Positions 7,358 to 15,845 are shown, counted from the stretch's first letter. The stretch is 34,749 bases of DNA from DASXRA01 sp036558905 (GCA_036558905.1 DATBER010000071.1:1-34749), one strand, 5' to 3'. Notes: generated by a model not told the origin, from the sequence alone. Program-made: numbers and translations.

Positions 7358-8157
7358 AAGTCGCGTTTTCGCCCTGCCCCAACGACACGTTCGTGTTCCA
7401 CGCCTGGACGCATGGACTGATCGACGGCGCGCCGCCGGCCGAGGTCACCTACGCCGACATCGACGTCACGAACACCGCGGCCGAGAAGGGCGAGTACGAC
7501 GTGGTCAAGGTGTCCTACGCCGCGCTGCCCTGGCTGCTCGACAAGTACGCGCTGCTGCCCAGCGGCGGCGCGCTCGGCCGGGGCTGCGGGCCACTCGTCC
7601 TGACCCGGGGCGACGTGTCCACTGTGGACGGACGGGTCGTGGCCGTGCCGAGTGAGCGCTCGACGGCCTACCTGCTGTTCCGGCTGTGGGCATCGGGGCA
7701 ACGCCCGGAGCGCATCGACGTCGTGCCGTTCACCTCGATCATGCCGGGGGTGCGCGACGGCCGGTACGACGCCGGCCTGGTGATCCACGAGGCGCGGTTC
7801 ACCTACCCCTCCTACGGTTTGACGTCGCTGGCCGACCTGGGCGAGTGGTGGGAGTCGGACACCGGCCTGCCCATCCCGCTCGGCGCGATCCTGGCCCAGC
7901 GGTCGCTGGACGGGGCGGCGCTGGCCCGCGTCCTGCGCGAATCCGTCGAGTACGCGTGGGCCAACCCGTCCGCGTCGGCGGCCTACGTCGCCGAGCACGC
8001 CGACGAGATGTCGCCCGAGGTGCAGCGCCGGCACATCGACCTGTACGTCAACGACTTCACGCGTGACCTCGGCGAGGAGGGCTACTCCGCCGCGGCCACC
8101 CTGCTCGATCGCGCCTTCGCGGCCGGGCTCACGCCGTCGTCGCCGCCGCTGCGCTGA
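7354..8157 (+). CDS. mqnD: 1,4-dihydroxy-6-naphthoate synthase
   Basis: 267-residue enzyme that turns cyclic dehypoxanthine futalosine into 1,4-dihydroxy-6-naphthoate in the futalosine route to menaquinone. It has the periplasmic-binding-protein-like fold of MqnA/MqnD. The N-terminal SPCPNDTFVFHAW (residues 6-18) is the diagnostic MqnD motif. EYDVVKVSYAALPWLLDKYALLPSGGALGRGCGPL contains the K-V-S substrate-binding lysine region and a Gly-rich loop, and VIHEARFTYPSYGL holds the catalytic-histidine block. The start overlaps the mqnB stop by four bases (ATGA). The last 29 bases overlap the end of the convergent MFS gene. Neighbouring mqnB supports the call. Confidence 0.93.
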   Translation: MKVAFSPCPNDTFVFHAWTHGLIDGAPPAEVTYADIDVTNTAAEKGEYDVVKVSYAALPWLLDKYALLPSGGALGRGCGPLVLTRGDVSTVDGRVVAVPSERSTAYLLFRLWASGQRPERIDVVPFTSIMPGVRDGRYDAGLVIHEARFTYPSYGLTSLADLGEWWESDTGLPIPLGAILAQRSLDGAALARVLRESVEYAWANPSASAAYVAEHADEMSPEVQRRHIDLYVNDFTRDLGEEGYSAAATLLDRAFAAGLTPSSPPLR

Positions 8158-9343
8158 CCCGCAGCGAGGGCAGGGCGAGCAGCGTGCACGCGCCCAGCAC
8201 GGCGCCGCCGGCCAGGTACGGTGCGTGCAGCCCGAACGCCTTGGCCACCAACCCGCCGGCCGCCGCGCCGAGCGGCGTGGCGGCCAGCCCGACGACCCGG
8301 TACGAGCTGGTCACCCGGCCCAGCAGGTCGGCCGGCACGATGCGCTGGCGCAGCGACACGGTGACGACGTTCCACACCGAGATGCCGGCGCCGAACAAGG
8401 CCAGCCCGGTTGCCGCCGCGGCCACCGACGACGTCGCTCCGGCCAGCACCAGCCCGGCGGTCAGGCCGACGGACGCGGTGAGCACCGACGGCAGCAGGCC
8501 GAGCCGGGCGCGCAGCGGCGCCGCGACGAGCGCGCCCGCCACGCCGCCGACCGCCAGCACGGCGAGCAGCACGCTGTAGCCGAAGCTGCTCAGGTGCAGC
8601 ACCTCGTAGGCGTAGAGCACGAGCACGGCCTCGCCGGCGGCCAGCGTCAGGTTCACCACGGCGAGCAGCCCGCACAGCGTGCGCAGCAGGCGGTTTCGCC
8701 ACAGCCAGCGCAGCCCGTCGGCCACATCGGTGCGTACCCGAGACCGAGCCCCGGCCGTCCGGGCGACGTAGTAGCCGGGCACCGTGGCGACCAGCGCCGC
8801 CGCGAGCAGGAACGTGGCCGCATCCGCGGTCAGCGGCACCTCGTGAGCCAGCCCGAACAGCAGGCTGCCCAACGGCGCGCCGATCAGCGTCGACATGACG
8901 TTCTGGCTGACCGTCGTCAACGAGTTGGCCCGCTCCAGGCCATGCTCGGGCACCAGCATCGGCAGGATCGCCGACGCAGCGTTGTCGAAGAACGTCTCGG
9001 CCGAACCGAGCACGAACGACACCAGCGCCAGGGCGCCCACCGGCGCCTGCTGCTCGGCCACCAGAACTGCGAAGCCGCCGACCAGCACGGCCCGGCCGAA
9101 GTCGATGCGATACATCAGCCGGCGCCGATCGACCCGGTCGACGATCGCGCCGCTGAGCAGCCCGAACACCGCCCACGGCAGGTACCCGGCCGCGCTGACC
9201 AGGGCGACGGCCCGCGGGTCGCGGGTCAGGCTGGCGGCCAGCAGCGGGAACGCGACGTAGCGGATCCCGTCGCCCAGTGTCGACACCGTGGCCGCCGTCC
9301 ACACCGTCCAGAACGGCCGGCCCAGGCTGGCGGTCATCGCCAC
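8129..9343 (-). CDS. MFS transporter, MFS_3-like
   Basis: 404-residue membrane protein with about 12 hydrophobic segments, likely an efflux transporter of unknown substrate. The beginning FWTVWTAATVSTLGDGIRYVAFPLLA and the loop-2 motif GLLSGAIVDRVDRRRLMY (about 62-79) are typical of MFS_3 macrolide/enterobactin-type exporters; a second conserved block is PLGSLLFG near residue 155. The start is GTG at 9341-9343: GGGAGGGG on the minus strand (9351-9358) gives a Shine-Dalgarno with about 8 bases spacing, while the ATG two codons later is spaced less well. Its 3' end overlaps mqnD by 29 bases on the opposite strand. It is divergent from the hydrolase gene, with a 127-base shared upstream region. 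Confidence 0.85.
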   Translation of the reverse strand: MAMTASLGRPFWTVWTAATVSTLGDGIRYVAFPLLAASLTRDPRAVALVSAAGYLPWAVFGLLSGAIVDRVDRRRLMYRIDFGRAVLVGGFAVLVAEQQAPVGALALVSFVLGSAETFFDNAASAILPMLVPEHGLERANSLTTVSQNVMSTLIGAPLGSLLFGLAHEVPLTADAATFLLAAALVATVPGYYVARTAGARSRVRTDVADGLRWLWRNRLLRTLCGLLAVVNLTLAAGEAVLVLYAYEVLHLSSFGYSVLLAVLAVGGVAGALVAAPLRARLGLLPSVLTASVGLTAGLVLAGATSSVAAAATGLALFGAGISVWNVVTVSLRQRIVPADLLGRVTSSYRVVGLAATPLGAAAGGLVAKAFGLHAPYLAGGAVLGACTLLALPSLRVSAAAATTA

Positions 9344-9470
9344 GGTTTCGCCCCTCCCGAATGGTCACGGCATATCGGTGATCCGGTAACAAGTTAGTCG
9401 CAGGCGTCCGAACCCGACGAGATCGTCCTTACGGTGTCGGCGTTTTGAACCCGCGCCGGGAGGACGACCT

Positions 9471-10973
9471 GTGACCTTGAGACGACGAACGATATCGATC
9501 ATCGCGGCGGTGGGCGCCGCGTCGGCCCTGGCGGTGGGCACGCCGTCGGCCGTCGCGGCGTCGCCCCGCATCGACTGGGCGCCGTGTGCCGACGACGCGG
9601 CCGTCGACTGCGGCACCCTGGCCGTGCCGCTCGACTACGCCCATCCGCACGGCCCGAGCATCACGCTGGCGATGGAGCGGCGCCCGGCCGACGACTCGGC
9701 GCACAAGCTCGGCAGCATCTTCGTCAACCCGGGCGGCCCGGGCGTCTCCGGGCTGCACGAGGCGCGCAACGCCGCCCAGCGCTTCGGCTCCGACGTACTG
9801 GCTCACTTCGACGTCATCGGCTTCGACCCGCGTGGCGTCGGGGCGAGCACGCCACTGCAGTGCTTCACCAACAACGACGACCCCCTCACGATCGTCACCC
9901 GGATCATGAACGTCCCGATCACCCCGACGGAGGTGTCGACGGACCTCGAGGCGTTCCGGGAGTACACCGCCGCCTGCGGGGTGAACGCCGGCCCCCTGCG
10001 CGCGCACATGAGCACCCTGAACGTGGCCCGTGACCTGGACCAGATGCGGCAGGCCGTCGGCGAGGCGAAGCTCGACTACGCCGGCTACTCGTACGGCACG
10101 CTGCTGGGCGCCACCTACGCCAACCTGTTCCCGAGCCGGGTCGGCCGGATGATCCTGGACGGTCCCGAGGACGACCAGCTGATGATGAACGACCGCGCGG
10201 GGCACCTGGGATTCCGGGCGGCCGGCGCCGAGACGATGCTCGACTCGGTGCTGGCGGCCTGCCAGCAGGCCGGGTCGGCCTGCCCGTTCTTCGGCGGCGG
10301 GCGCAGCGCCGAGCAGAAGTTCGCCCGGTTGCGGGATCGGCTGCGTACCGGCCCGATCGGCGACACCACGATCTCGAACCTCGTCGACGGCATCGCGACC
10401 GCAGCGTTCAACCTGAAGCAGATGCTGCCGCTGGCCACCTGGTTCCAGCAGCTCTATGACGCGGCGTTCGGCTCGGGGTCCGCGCCGACGGCCCGGCCGG
10501 CGGCGGCCGCGTCACCAGCGGCGGACGAGCCGTACAAGTTCAACGGCACCGACTCGTGGCTCGGCACGTACTGCACCGACGGCAACTGGCCGCGCAGCCA
10601 GGCGGCGTACCCGCGGCTCGCGGCGACGTTCGAGCGCTTCGCCCCGACGTTCGGCCGCTGGATCGTTTATAACGACACGCCCTGCGCTACCTACCCGGTG
10701 ACCGACGAGCAGTACTACGGCGGCCCGTGGAACCGGCCCACCGCGCCGATCCTGGTCGTCGCCATGACCCACGACATGTACACGCCCTACCCGGGGGCCG
10801 TGCGGCTGACGCACGAGCTGGCCGACGCCCGACTGCTGACCGTGGACGGCTACGGGCACCCGTCGCAGAACAGCACCTGCTCCCGGGCCGCCCGCGACAC
10901 GTACCTGATCAGCGGCACCCGGCCGGCTGCGGGCGCGAGGTGCGCCCAGGACTCCGGGCCCTTCCCGGGCTAG
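9471..10973 (+). CDS. Secreted alpha/beta hydrolase, tripeptidyl aminopeptidase (TAP) type
   Basis: 500-residue exported hydrolase. A signal peptide is clear: RRR, a hydrophobic stretch ISIIAAVGAASALAVG, and an A-V-A-A type cleavage site near residue 30. The mature part starts IDWAPC, as in the TAP-like family. The oxyanion-hole block VNPGGPGVSG (about 85-94) and the nucleophile elbow GYSYG (Ser207) are present; ILVVAMTHDMYTPY and DGYGHPSQNSTC supply the Asp and His regions near the C-terminus, where the TAP C-terminal domain lies. Cysteine pairs suggest extracellular disulfides. A Pro/Ala-rich linker lies near residue 340-352. GTG 9471 has GGGAGG (9458-9463) upstream. It probably cleaves short peptides or amides outside the cell; the exact substrate is not predictable. 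Confidence 0.85.
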   Translation: MTLRRRTISIIAAVGAASALAVGTPSAVAASPRIDWAPCADDAAVDCGTLAVPLDYAHPHGPSITLAMERRPADDSAHKLGSIFVNPGGPGVSGLHEARNAAQRFGSDVLAHFDVIGFDPRGVGASTPLQCFTNNDDPLTIVTRIMNVPITPTEVSTDLEAFREYTAACGVNAGPLRAHMSTLNVARDLDQMRQAVGEAKLDYAGYSYGTLLGATYANLFPSRVGRMILDGPEDDQLMMNDRAGHLGFRAAGAETMLDSVLAACQQAGSACPFFGGGRSAEQKFARLRDRLRTGPIGDTTISNLVDGIATAAFNLKQMLPLATWFQQLYDAAFGSGSAPTARPAAAASPAADEPYKFNGTDSWLGTYCTDGNWPRSQAAYPRLAATFERFAPTFGRWIVYNDTPCATYPVTDEQYYGGPWNRPTAPILVVAMTHDMYTPYPGAVRLTHELADARLLTVDGYGHPSQNSTCSRAARDTYLISGTRPAAGARCAQDSGPFPG

Positions 10974-10984
10974 CGGATTTCCGC

Positions 10985-11015
10985 AACCGCCTGCGCCGCG
11001 CTGGCGCAGGCGGTT
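10985..11015. terminator. Strong hairpin, bidirectional terminator
   Basis: AACCGCCTGCGCC and GGCGCAGGCGGTT form a perfect 13-bp stem with a 5-base loop (GCGCT). The hairpin lies between the stop codon of the hydrolase (ends 10973) and that of the convergent cold shock gene (11019), so it can end transcription from both sides. Confidence 0.85.
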
Positions 11016-11018
11016 GGG

Positions 11019-11402
11019 TCAGGCGTCCAGGTTGTCGGCGAACGCGCGCAGCAGGGCGGCGATCTTGCGGGCCTCGCCCCGGTCGGGGTACCGGCCGCGT
11101 CGCAGCGAATTGGAAGTCGTGTCGAGCATCTTGATCAGATCCTCGACCAGGGGAGCCAGCTCCTCGGCCGGCTTGCGCGTGGCGCGCACGACCGACGGCA
11201 TCGGGTCCAGCACGCGGACCGACAGCGCCTGATTGCCCTTACGGCCCTGGACGATCCCGAACTCGACCCGCTGTCCGGGCTTCAGCTCGGTGACGCCGCT
11301 GGGCAGGGCGTCACGATGGACGAACACATCCTCGCCATCGTCTTCGGCCAGAAAACCGAAGCCCTTGTCAGCGTTGAACCACTTCACCTTGCCGGTAGGC
11401 AC
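11019..11402 (-). CDS. cspB: Cold shock domain protein with C-terminal extension
   Basis: 127-residue RNA/ssDNA-binding protein. Residues 1-66 are a cold shock domain: GKVKWFNADKGFGFL with RNP1 and DVFVH as RNP2. Residues 67-127 form a helical extension (AEELAPLVEDLIKMLD; EARKIAALLRAFADNLDA) typical of the longer actinobacterial CspB-type proteins rather than 66-residue CspA. The start is GTG at 11400-11402, with GGAAGGAG on the minus strand five bases upstream. A hairpin and a candidate promoter lie in the leader. The longer upward reading frame has no homology-like sequence. It probably acts as an RNA chaperone; the extension's role is unknown. Confidence 0.9.
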   Translation of the reverse strand: MPTGKVKWFNADKGFGFLAEDDGEDVFVHRDALPSGVTELKPGQRVEFGIVQGRKGNQALSVRVLDPMPSVVRATRKPAEELAPLVEDLIKMLDTTSNSLRRGRYPDRGEARKIAALLRAFADNLDA

Positions 11403-11762
11403 CGGATCTCCTTCCCCAAACACAAGCGAAGGCACCGCACCGGCAGTGCCTCCTCGACTACAGGTTACTTGCCGCGCGCGCCTTCGGCACAAGAGATACA
11501 GCGGTGTTGGCGGGCGGCGACGCCCGTTCTGCCCGAGCCCGTACCCTTCGCCGGGGGCGCGAGCACCGGCCAGCCGGATCCGAGCCCCGCTCGTGCGCCT
11601 CGGCCGGCATTCGGGCGTCGGCCGGTGACGACCGCGCCGTCCTCTCCAGCTGGACGCCCCGACGCGCCCGCCCGGTCGACGGATACGGGCTCGGCCACAT
11701 CGTGGAACCACGAGACATGGCAGACTGGTTCTTCGGGTTTTTCACCGTCGGAAGGGACCTCG
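11403..11762. other. 360-base divergent intergenic region with leader hairpin and palindrome
   Basis: No gene is recognised. On the cspB side are a leader hairpin (AGGCAC/GTGCCT, 11430-11451, 10-base loop) and a candidate minus-strand promoter, TTGTGC (11487-11492) with TAACCT (11462-11467), spacing 19. This would give a leader of roughly 55 bases, suited to post-transcriptional control. On the other side, TCGTGG-AA-CCACGA (11700-11713) is a near-perfect palindrome about 50 bases ahead of the small gene at 11763, a possible operator. GGAAGGGA at 11750-11757 is the Shine-Dalgarno of that gene. Confidence 0.5.
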
Positions 11763-11975
11763 ATGCCCGGAGCCACGCCACGACTGCCGGACCTCTATCA
11801 GCCGATCCAGATGGCGCCCGGCCTGGACTTCCACGTGTCCGAGCTCGCCGCCGACTCCGCCGGGGCGATGTCGCCGTTCGGGTCGGACGTCGAGTTCCCG
11901 CTGCCCCTGAGCCGGCTGAACTACCGGCACCCCACCCGGGACGAGCTGCCCAACCGGGCCGGTGTTGACCACTGA
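11763..11975 (+). CDS. Small conserved-looking protein upstream of the helicase-associated gene
   Basis: 70-residue protein, not recognised. It is rich in Pro, Leu and acidic residues (RLPDLYQPIQMAPGLDF; VEFPLPLSRLNYRHPTRDELPNR) with no signal peptide, membrane segment or cysteine. Support for it being real: a GGAAGGGA Shine-Dalgarno six bases before the ATG, strong GC3 bias, and a stop codon overlapping what appears to be a CTG start of the large downstream gene (CTGA). It probably belongs to the same transcript and may be translationally coupled to it. Confidence 0.7.
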   Translation: MPGATPRLPDLYQPIQMAPGLDFHVSELAADSAGAMSPFGSDVEFPLPLSRLNYRHPTRDELPNRAGVDH

Positions 11976-14350
11976 CCCTTCCGCGTGACGGCTCGCCCGC
12001 CCGGTCGCTGACCGAGTGGCTGCGGCGGCGCACCGACGATCAGCTGGTCGACCTGCTGCGGCGGCGCCCCGACCTGACCCTGCCCGCCCCGGGCGACCTG
12101 GCCACCCTGGCCAACCGGCTGGGCGTGCGCACCTCGGTGCAGCGGGCCATCGACGGCCTGGACGCCACCCGGCTGGCCACCCTCGAGGCGCTCGTGCTGA
12201 CCGGCGCCGGTCTCGCGGAGGCAGCCGCGCTGCTGCCCGGCCTGGACGTGGCCGGCGCGGTCGACGAGCTGCGCGCCCTCGGCCTGATCTGGGGCGACAA
12301 CGACCACCTGCATCTGGTCAATCACGTCGTCGAGTCCATCGGGCCCTACCCGGCCGGACTGGGCCGTCCGGCCGCGCACCTGTTCGCCGCCGTCTCCGAC
12401 GTCACGCTCGTGCCGGTGCTGCGCGCCCTCGACCTGCCGCCGGCCGGCCAACCCCGATCGGGCGCGTCCGTCGTCGAGATACTGACCGACCCGGACCGGC
12501 TGCAGAAGCTGATCGACGAGCGCGACCCGGCCGAGCGCGACGTGCTGGCCCGGCTGGCCGACGGGCCGCCGGTGGGCGTCGTCCGCGACGCGGTGTCGCC
12601 CAACGCCGTGGCCGAGGGTGCCACGCCGCCGCACCGGCTGATCGCCCACGGGCTGCTCGCCCCGATCGACACGCAGACCGTCGAGCTGCCCCGCGAGGTC
12701 GGGCTGGCCCTGCGCGGCGGGGCGCCGTTCGCCGCCGTACCGCCGCAGCCGCCCGAGGTCTCGCTGGCGGACGCCGACGTCGACCACCTGGGCACCACCG
12801 CCGTGCTCGACACGGTGCGCTACGTCGAGGCGCTGGCCGAGCTGTGGAGTGCGGCGCCGCCGGCTGTGCTGCGCGCCGGCGGCCTGGGCGTGCGCGACCT
12901 GCGCCGCACCGCCCGTGCGCTGGACGTTCCCGAGGACGCAGCGGCCCTGCTCGTCGAGGTCGCGGCCGCCGCCGGGCTGGTCGCCGCGACGCACGGCATC
13001 GAGCCGATGTTCCTGCCGACCACGGAGTTCGACACGTGGCGTCGCCGCGACACGGCGCCGCGCTGGGCGCCGTTGGCCGTCGCGTGGCTGGGCATGACCC
13101 GCCAGCCCAGTCTGATCGGGCAACGCGACGAGCGCGACCGGCTGATCACCACTCTGGGCCCGGACGCCGAACGGGGCACCATCCCGGCGCTGCGCCGCCA
13201 GGTGCTGGGCGTGCTCGCTACGCTGCCCACCGGGTCCGCGCCGGTCGACCGCGACGACGTGCTGGCCCGGCTGGCCTGGCTGGCACCCCGGCGGGCGAAC
13301 GCGCAGTGGCGGCAGGCCCAGGCCATCCTGGCCGAGGCCGACGTCCTGGGCGTGACCGCCGCCGGCGGGTTGACCGCGTACGGCCGGGCCGTCCTGCAGG
13401 GGTCGAGCACCACGGCCACCCTGGCGCTGGACGCGGCCCTGCCCGAGCCGGTCGACCACTTCCTGGTCCAGCCCGACCTGACCGTCATCGTGCCGGGACC
13501 GCCGGTGTCCGAGCTGGCCGACGAGCTGAACGCGGTGGCCGATCTGGAGTCCACCGGCGGGGCCAGCGTCTACCGGATCACCGAGGCGTCGGTGCGCCGC
13601 GGGCTGGACTCGGGGCTGAGCGGCGCCGGCATCTCGGCCCTGTTCGCCGAGCACTCGCGCACCCCGGTGCCACAGGCGCTCAGCTACCTCATCGACGACG
13701 TCGCCCGCCGGCACGGCGTGTTGCGGGCCGGGCCGGCGACGGCCTACCTGCGCTGCGACGACGAGGCGCTGCTGTCCCGGGTGCTGGCCGACCGGGCCGT
13801 CGACCCGCTGGGCCTGCGCCGCATCGCCCCGACCGTGGTCATCGCCACCGCGCCCGTCGCCCGGCTGCTGGACGTGCTGCGCGAGGCCGGCTACGCCCCG
13901 GCGGCCGAGGCCCCGGACGGCGCGGTCGTCACGCTGGGCACCGAGGCGCCGCGAGCGCCGTCGCGGCCCACGTCCCGGCTGGTGCGCAACCGGCCGGCGA
14001 CCGACTCGGCCGCCCACGTCGACGAGCTGATCCGGCGGCTGCGCGCCGGCGATCAATTGGCCGAGATCACCCGCCGGGTGGCGCCGGCCGGGCAGCGCAT
14101 CCCGGGTGTCACATCGGCGGCGACGCTGGGCCTGCTGCGCGACGCGATCCGCGGTGGACGGCGGATCTGGCTGGGTTACGTCGACGCCCAGGGCACGTCG
14201 TCGCAGCGCACCATCGAGCCGATCTCGATGGCCGGTGGCACGCTACGCGGGCACGACGTCGAGACGGGTCGTCTCGAGGCGTTCGCGTTGCACCACATCA
14301 CCGGGGTGGGCGTCCTAGATCCGGTGCCACGCGACGCCGGCGACGACTAG
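11972..14350 (+). CDS. Helicase-associated (XPB/Ssl2-like) and WYL-domain protein
   Basis: 792 residues if translation starts at CTG 11972-11974; a canonical start is first met at GTG 12125, which would cut off the conserved N-terminal SLTEWLRRRTDDQLVDLLRRRPDL. The middle (about 490-560, VDHFLVQPDLTVIVPGPP onward) matches the XPB/Ssl2-type helicase C-terminal domain of family Helicase_C_3, without ATPase motifs. The end (about 710-785, LLRDAIRGGRRIWLGYVD ... RTIEPISMAGGTLRGHDVETGRLEAFALHHI) is WYL-like. In M. tuberculosis, as I recall, the homologue (Rv0862c) lies next to XPB (Rv0861c); here XPB is 9 kb away. It likely acts with XPB in DNA repair or transcription-linked DNA processing. It is convergent with the exporter gene, overlapping by 36 bases. 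Confidence 0.8.
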   Translation: MTLPRDGSPARSLTEWLRRRTDDQLVDLLRRRPDLTLPAPGDLATLANRLGVRTSVQRAIDGLDATRLATLEALVLTGAGLAEAAALLPGLDVAGAVDELRALGLIWGDNDHLHLVNHVVESIGPYPAGLGRPAAHLFAAVSDVTLVPVLRALDLPPAGQPRSGASVVEILTDPDRLQKLIDERDPAERDVLARLADGPPVGVVRDAVSPNAVAEGATPPHRLIAHGLLAPIDTQTVELPREVGLALRGGAPFAAVPPQPPEVSLADADVDHLGTTAVLDTVRYVEALAELWSAAPPAVLRAGGLGVRDLRRTARALDVPEDAAALLVEVAAAAGLVAATHGIEPMFLPTTEFDTWRRRDTAPRWAPLAVAWLGMTRQPSLIGQRDERDRLITTLGPDAERGTIPALRRQVLGVLATLPTGSAPVDRDDVLARLAWLAPRRANAQWRQAQAILAEADVLGVTAAGGLTAYGRAVLQGSSTTATLALDAALPEPVDHFLVQPDLTVIVPGPPVSELADELNAVADLESTGGASVYRITEASVRRGLDSGLSGAGISALFAEHSRTPVPQALSYLIDDVARRHGVLRAGPATAYLRCDDEALLSRVLADRAVDPLGLRRIAPTVVIATAPVARLLDVLREAGYAPAAEAPDGAVVTLGTEAPRAPSRPTSRLVRNRPATDSAAHVDELIRRLRAGDQLAEITRRVAPAGQRIPGVTSAATLGLLRDAIRGGRRIWLGYVDAQGTSSQRTIEPISMAGGTLRGHDVETGRLEAFALHHITGVGVLDPVPRDAGDD

Positions 14351-15259
14351 GGCGACACCGGCCAGGTCGCGGGCAGTGGGCACCTGCGACAGCACGACCA
14401 ACCCGATCAGGGTCGCGGTGGCCGGCAGCAACGCCAGCATCAGGGCGAACGTCGCCCGGGGCATCCGGGCCATGGCCAACTGGTCGGTCACATACGGGAT
14501 CACCGACGAGCACAGGCCCACACCGATGCCCCAGAGCAGCCACACCGGATTGGTGAACGCCGGCGCCGCTTGCCCGATCGCGAACGGCGTGGCCGCGACG
14601 GCGGCGATCAGCATGGACGCGCCGAGGCGGTCCAGCTTGTCGCCGGAGGCGGCGCGCCGACCGTCGGTCCAGGCGCCTCGGGAAACAGAGTCGCCGGAGG
14701 CGGCGCGCTGACCGTCGGTCCAGGCGCCTCGGGAAGCAGAGTCGCCGGAGTTGGCCACGCGGTGCCCGAGGATCACGTACAGCATGAACCCGGCGCAGTT
14801 GGCGAACGCGAAGACGAACCCGAGTGGCTCGCCGGTCAGGCGGACGTCGGTCAGCACGAACACGCCGGCGATGGCCAGGACCAGGGCGAACGCGTTGCGC
14901 CGGGTGCGGGTGCCGGCCGCCGCCAACACGACCGTGCCCAGGAACTCGATGGCGCCGACCGTCGACAGCGGCAACCGGTCGATCGCCAGGTAGAACAGGC
15001 TGTTCATCGCAGCCAGCACGACGCCCAGGGCGATCAGCGTGGTTCGGTTCTCCGAGTCGCGCAGCATCCGCCACGGCCGGCGCCAGATCCCGAACACCAC
15101 GGCCGCGCTGGCGATGCGCAGCCAGGCGACACCCAGCACGTCCACGTGGGCGAACAGCAAGACGGCGAACGACGGGCCGAGGTAGTGGAAGACGGCGCTG
15201 ACCACGAAGTACGACGTCGCCGGCACCCGGTCGACGAGCGGCTTCTCGATAGTGGCCAT
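14315..15259 (-). CDS. EamA/DMT-family exporter with duplicated hydrophilic insert
   Basis: 314-residue inner-membrane transporter of the drug/metabolite superfamily, with ten hydrophobic segments in two EamA halves. The sequence resembles RhtA-type threonine/homoserine exporters (PATSYFVVSAVFHYLGPSFAVLLFA; VGAIEFLGTVVLAA). Between the halves, after GHRVAN (about residue 168), sits a duplicated 17-residue unit, SGDSASRGAWTDGQRAA and SGDSVSRGAWTDGRRAA, encoded by a 51-bp tandem repeat. This hydrophilic insert is unusual for the family. ATG 15257-15259 is the start, 62 bases from the divergent Lrp gene. The pairing with Lrp/AsnC suggests amino-acid export, regulated by the cognate amino acid. 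Confidence 0.85.
   Translation of the reverse strand: MATIEKPLVDRVPATSYFVVSAVFHYLGPSFAVLLFAHVDVLGVAWLRIASAAVVFGIWRRPWRMLRDSENRTTLIALGVVLAAMNSLFYLAIDRLPLSTVGAIEFLGTVVLAAAGTRTRRNAFALVLAIAGVFVLTDVRLTGEPLGFVFAFANCAGFMLYVILGHRVANSGDSASRGAWTDGQRAASGDSVSRGAWTDGRRAASGDKLDRLGASMLIAAVAATPFAIGQAAPAFTNPVWLLWGIGVGLCSSVIPYVTDQLAMARMPRATFALMLALLPATATLIGLVVLSQVPTARDLAGVALVVAGVAWHRI
14641..14750. repeat. 51-bp tandem repeat within the EamA exporter gene
   Basis: Two 51-bp units begin with CGCCGGAGGCGGCGCGC at 14641 and CGCCGGAGGCGGCGCGC at 14692, with a partial third (CGCCGG at 14743). The units differ at a few positions, so the duplication is not brand new. The length keeps the reading frame. Each unit holds small palindromes (GGCGCGCC, ACCGACGGT on the other strand, AGGCGCCT). 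Confidence 0.9.
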
Positions 15260-15274
15260 ATTTAGATGGTGGCC
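15254..15274. promoter_or_regulatory. Inverted repeat between the exporter and Lrp genes
   Basis: GGCCA and TGGCC flank an AT-rich 11-base spacer in the 62-base divergent region; one arm overlaps the exporter start codon. It is a possible site for the Lrp/AsnC regulator. Short arms make this weak. Confidence 0.25.
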
Positions 15275-15321
15275 AGGCCGGCGGCGCAAGAGAATGGCAT
15301 CCTGTAGGCAAGGAGGCCCAG

Positions 15322-15792
15322 ATGGTTACAGAATCAAGGATTCCGGGGGCATCGACCTTGCTCGACGACGTGAACCGCCGTCTGCTGTACGAGCTGCAGG
15401 CCAACCCGCGCGTGACGATGTCGGCGCTGGCCCGGCAGGTCGGCATGTCGGCGCCGGCGGTCACCGAGCGGGTGCAACGGCTCGAGCAGGCCGGCGTCAT
15501 CATGGGATACCGCGTGGAGATCGATCCGGCGGCGCTGGGCCGGCCGGTCGCCGCGTTCGCGCGCATCCGGCCCACGCCGGGCCAGCTGCCCAAGATCGCC
15601 GCACTGGCCAAGCGCTCGCCAGAGGTCAGCGAGTGCCACCGCATCACCGGCGAGGACTGCTTCCTGATCAAGCTGCACGCACCGACCATCGAGGCCCTGG
15701 AGGAGATCCTCGACCGGTTCCTGGTGCACGGGAACACGGTCACGTCGATCGTGGTGTCCAGCCCTGTACCGCCCCGGCCCCTGCCCGTCTAA
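15322..15792 (+). CDS. Lrp/AsnC family transcriptional regulator
   Basis: 156-residue regulator. The N-terminal helix-turn-helix is LDDVNRRLLYELQANPRVTMSALARQVGMSAPAVTERVQRLEQAGVI (about 14-60; key residues L-D-x-x-x-x-x-L-L and S-x-x-x-V-x-x-R-x-x-x-L), followed by a RAM/Lrp ligand-binding domain with the G-Y-R-V-x-I-D-P-A-x-L-G strand, CHRITGEDCFLIKL and a C-terminal TSIVVSSPV. The length is usual for the family. AGGAGG lies seven bases before ATG 15322, a full-strength Shine-Dalgarno. It is divergent from the DMT exporter and probably controls it in response to an amino acid. A palindromic repeat starts on the last base of its stop codon. Confidence 0.9.
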   Translation: MVTESRIPGASTLLDDVNRRLLYELQANPRVTMSALARQVGMSAPAVTERVQRLEQAGVIMGYRVEIDPAALGRPVAAFARIRPTPGQLPKIAALAKRSPEVSECHRITGEDCFLIKLHAPTIEALEEILDRFLVHGNTVTSIVVSSPVPPRPLPV

Positions 15793-15845
15793 CTCGGTTT
15801 TGGTCACCAGGTCTCAAATAACCGGCCCGGTGACCAAAACCGAGT
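15792..15845. repeat. Palindromic repeat family A, copy 1
   Basis: ACTCGGTTTTGGTCACC (15792-15808) is repeated as its exact reverse complement at 15829-15845, a 17-bp arm with a 20-base loop that itself contains a small GGT/ACC stem. A second copy is at 30216-30263 with 3 differences in the loop and identical 14-bp inner arms. It lies between the Lrp stop codon and the exonuclease gene and could also serve as a terminator for lrp. Confidence 0.92.

Noticed and set aside
11921..14056. 711-residue open frame on the minus strand, and an 846-residue plus frame at 12016
   Set aside because: Both shadow the helicase-associated gene, whose translation shows clear domains; these show only low-complexity Arg/Ala/Gly.
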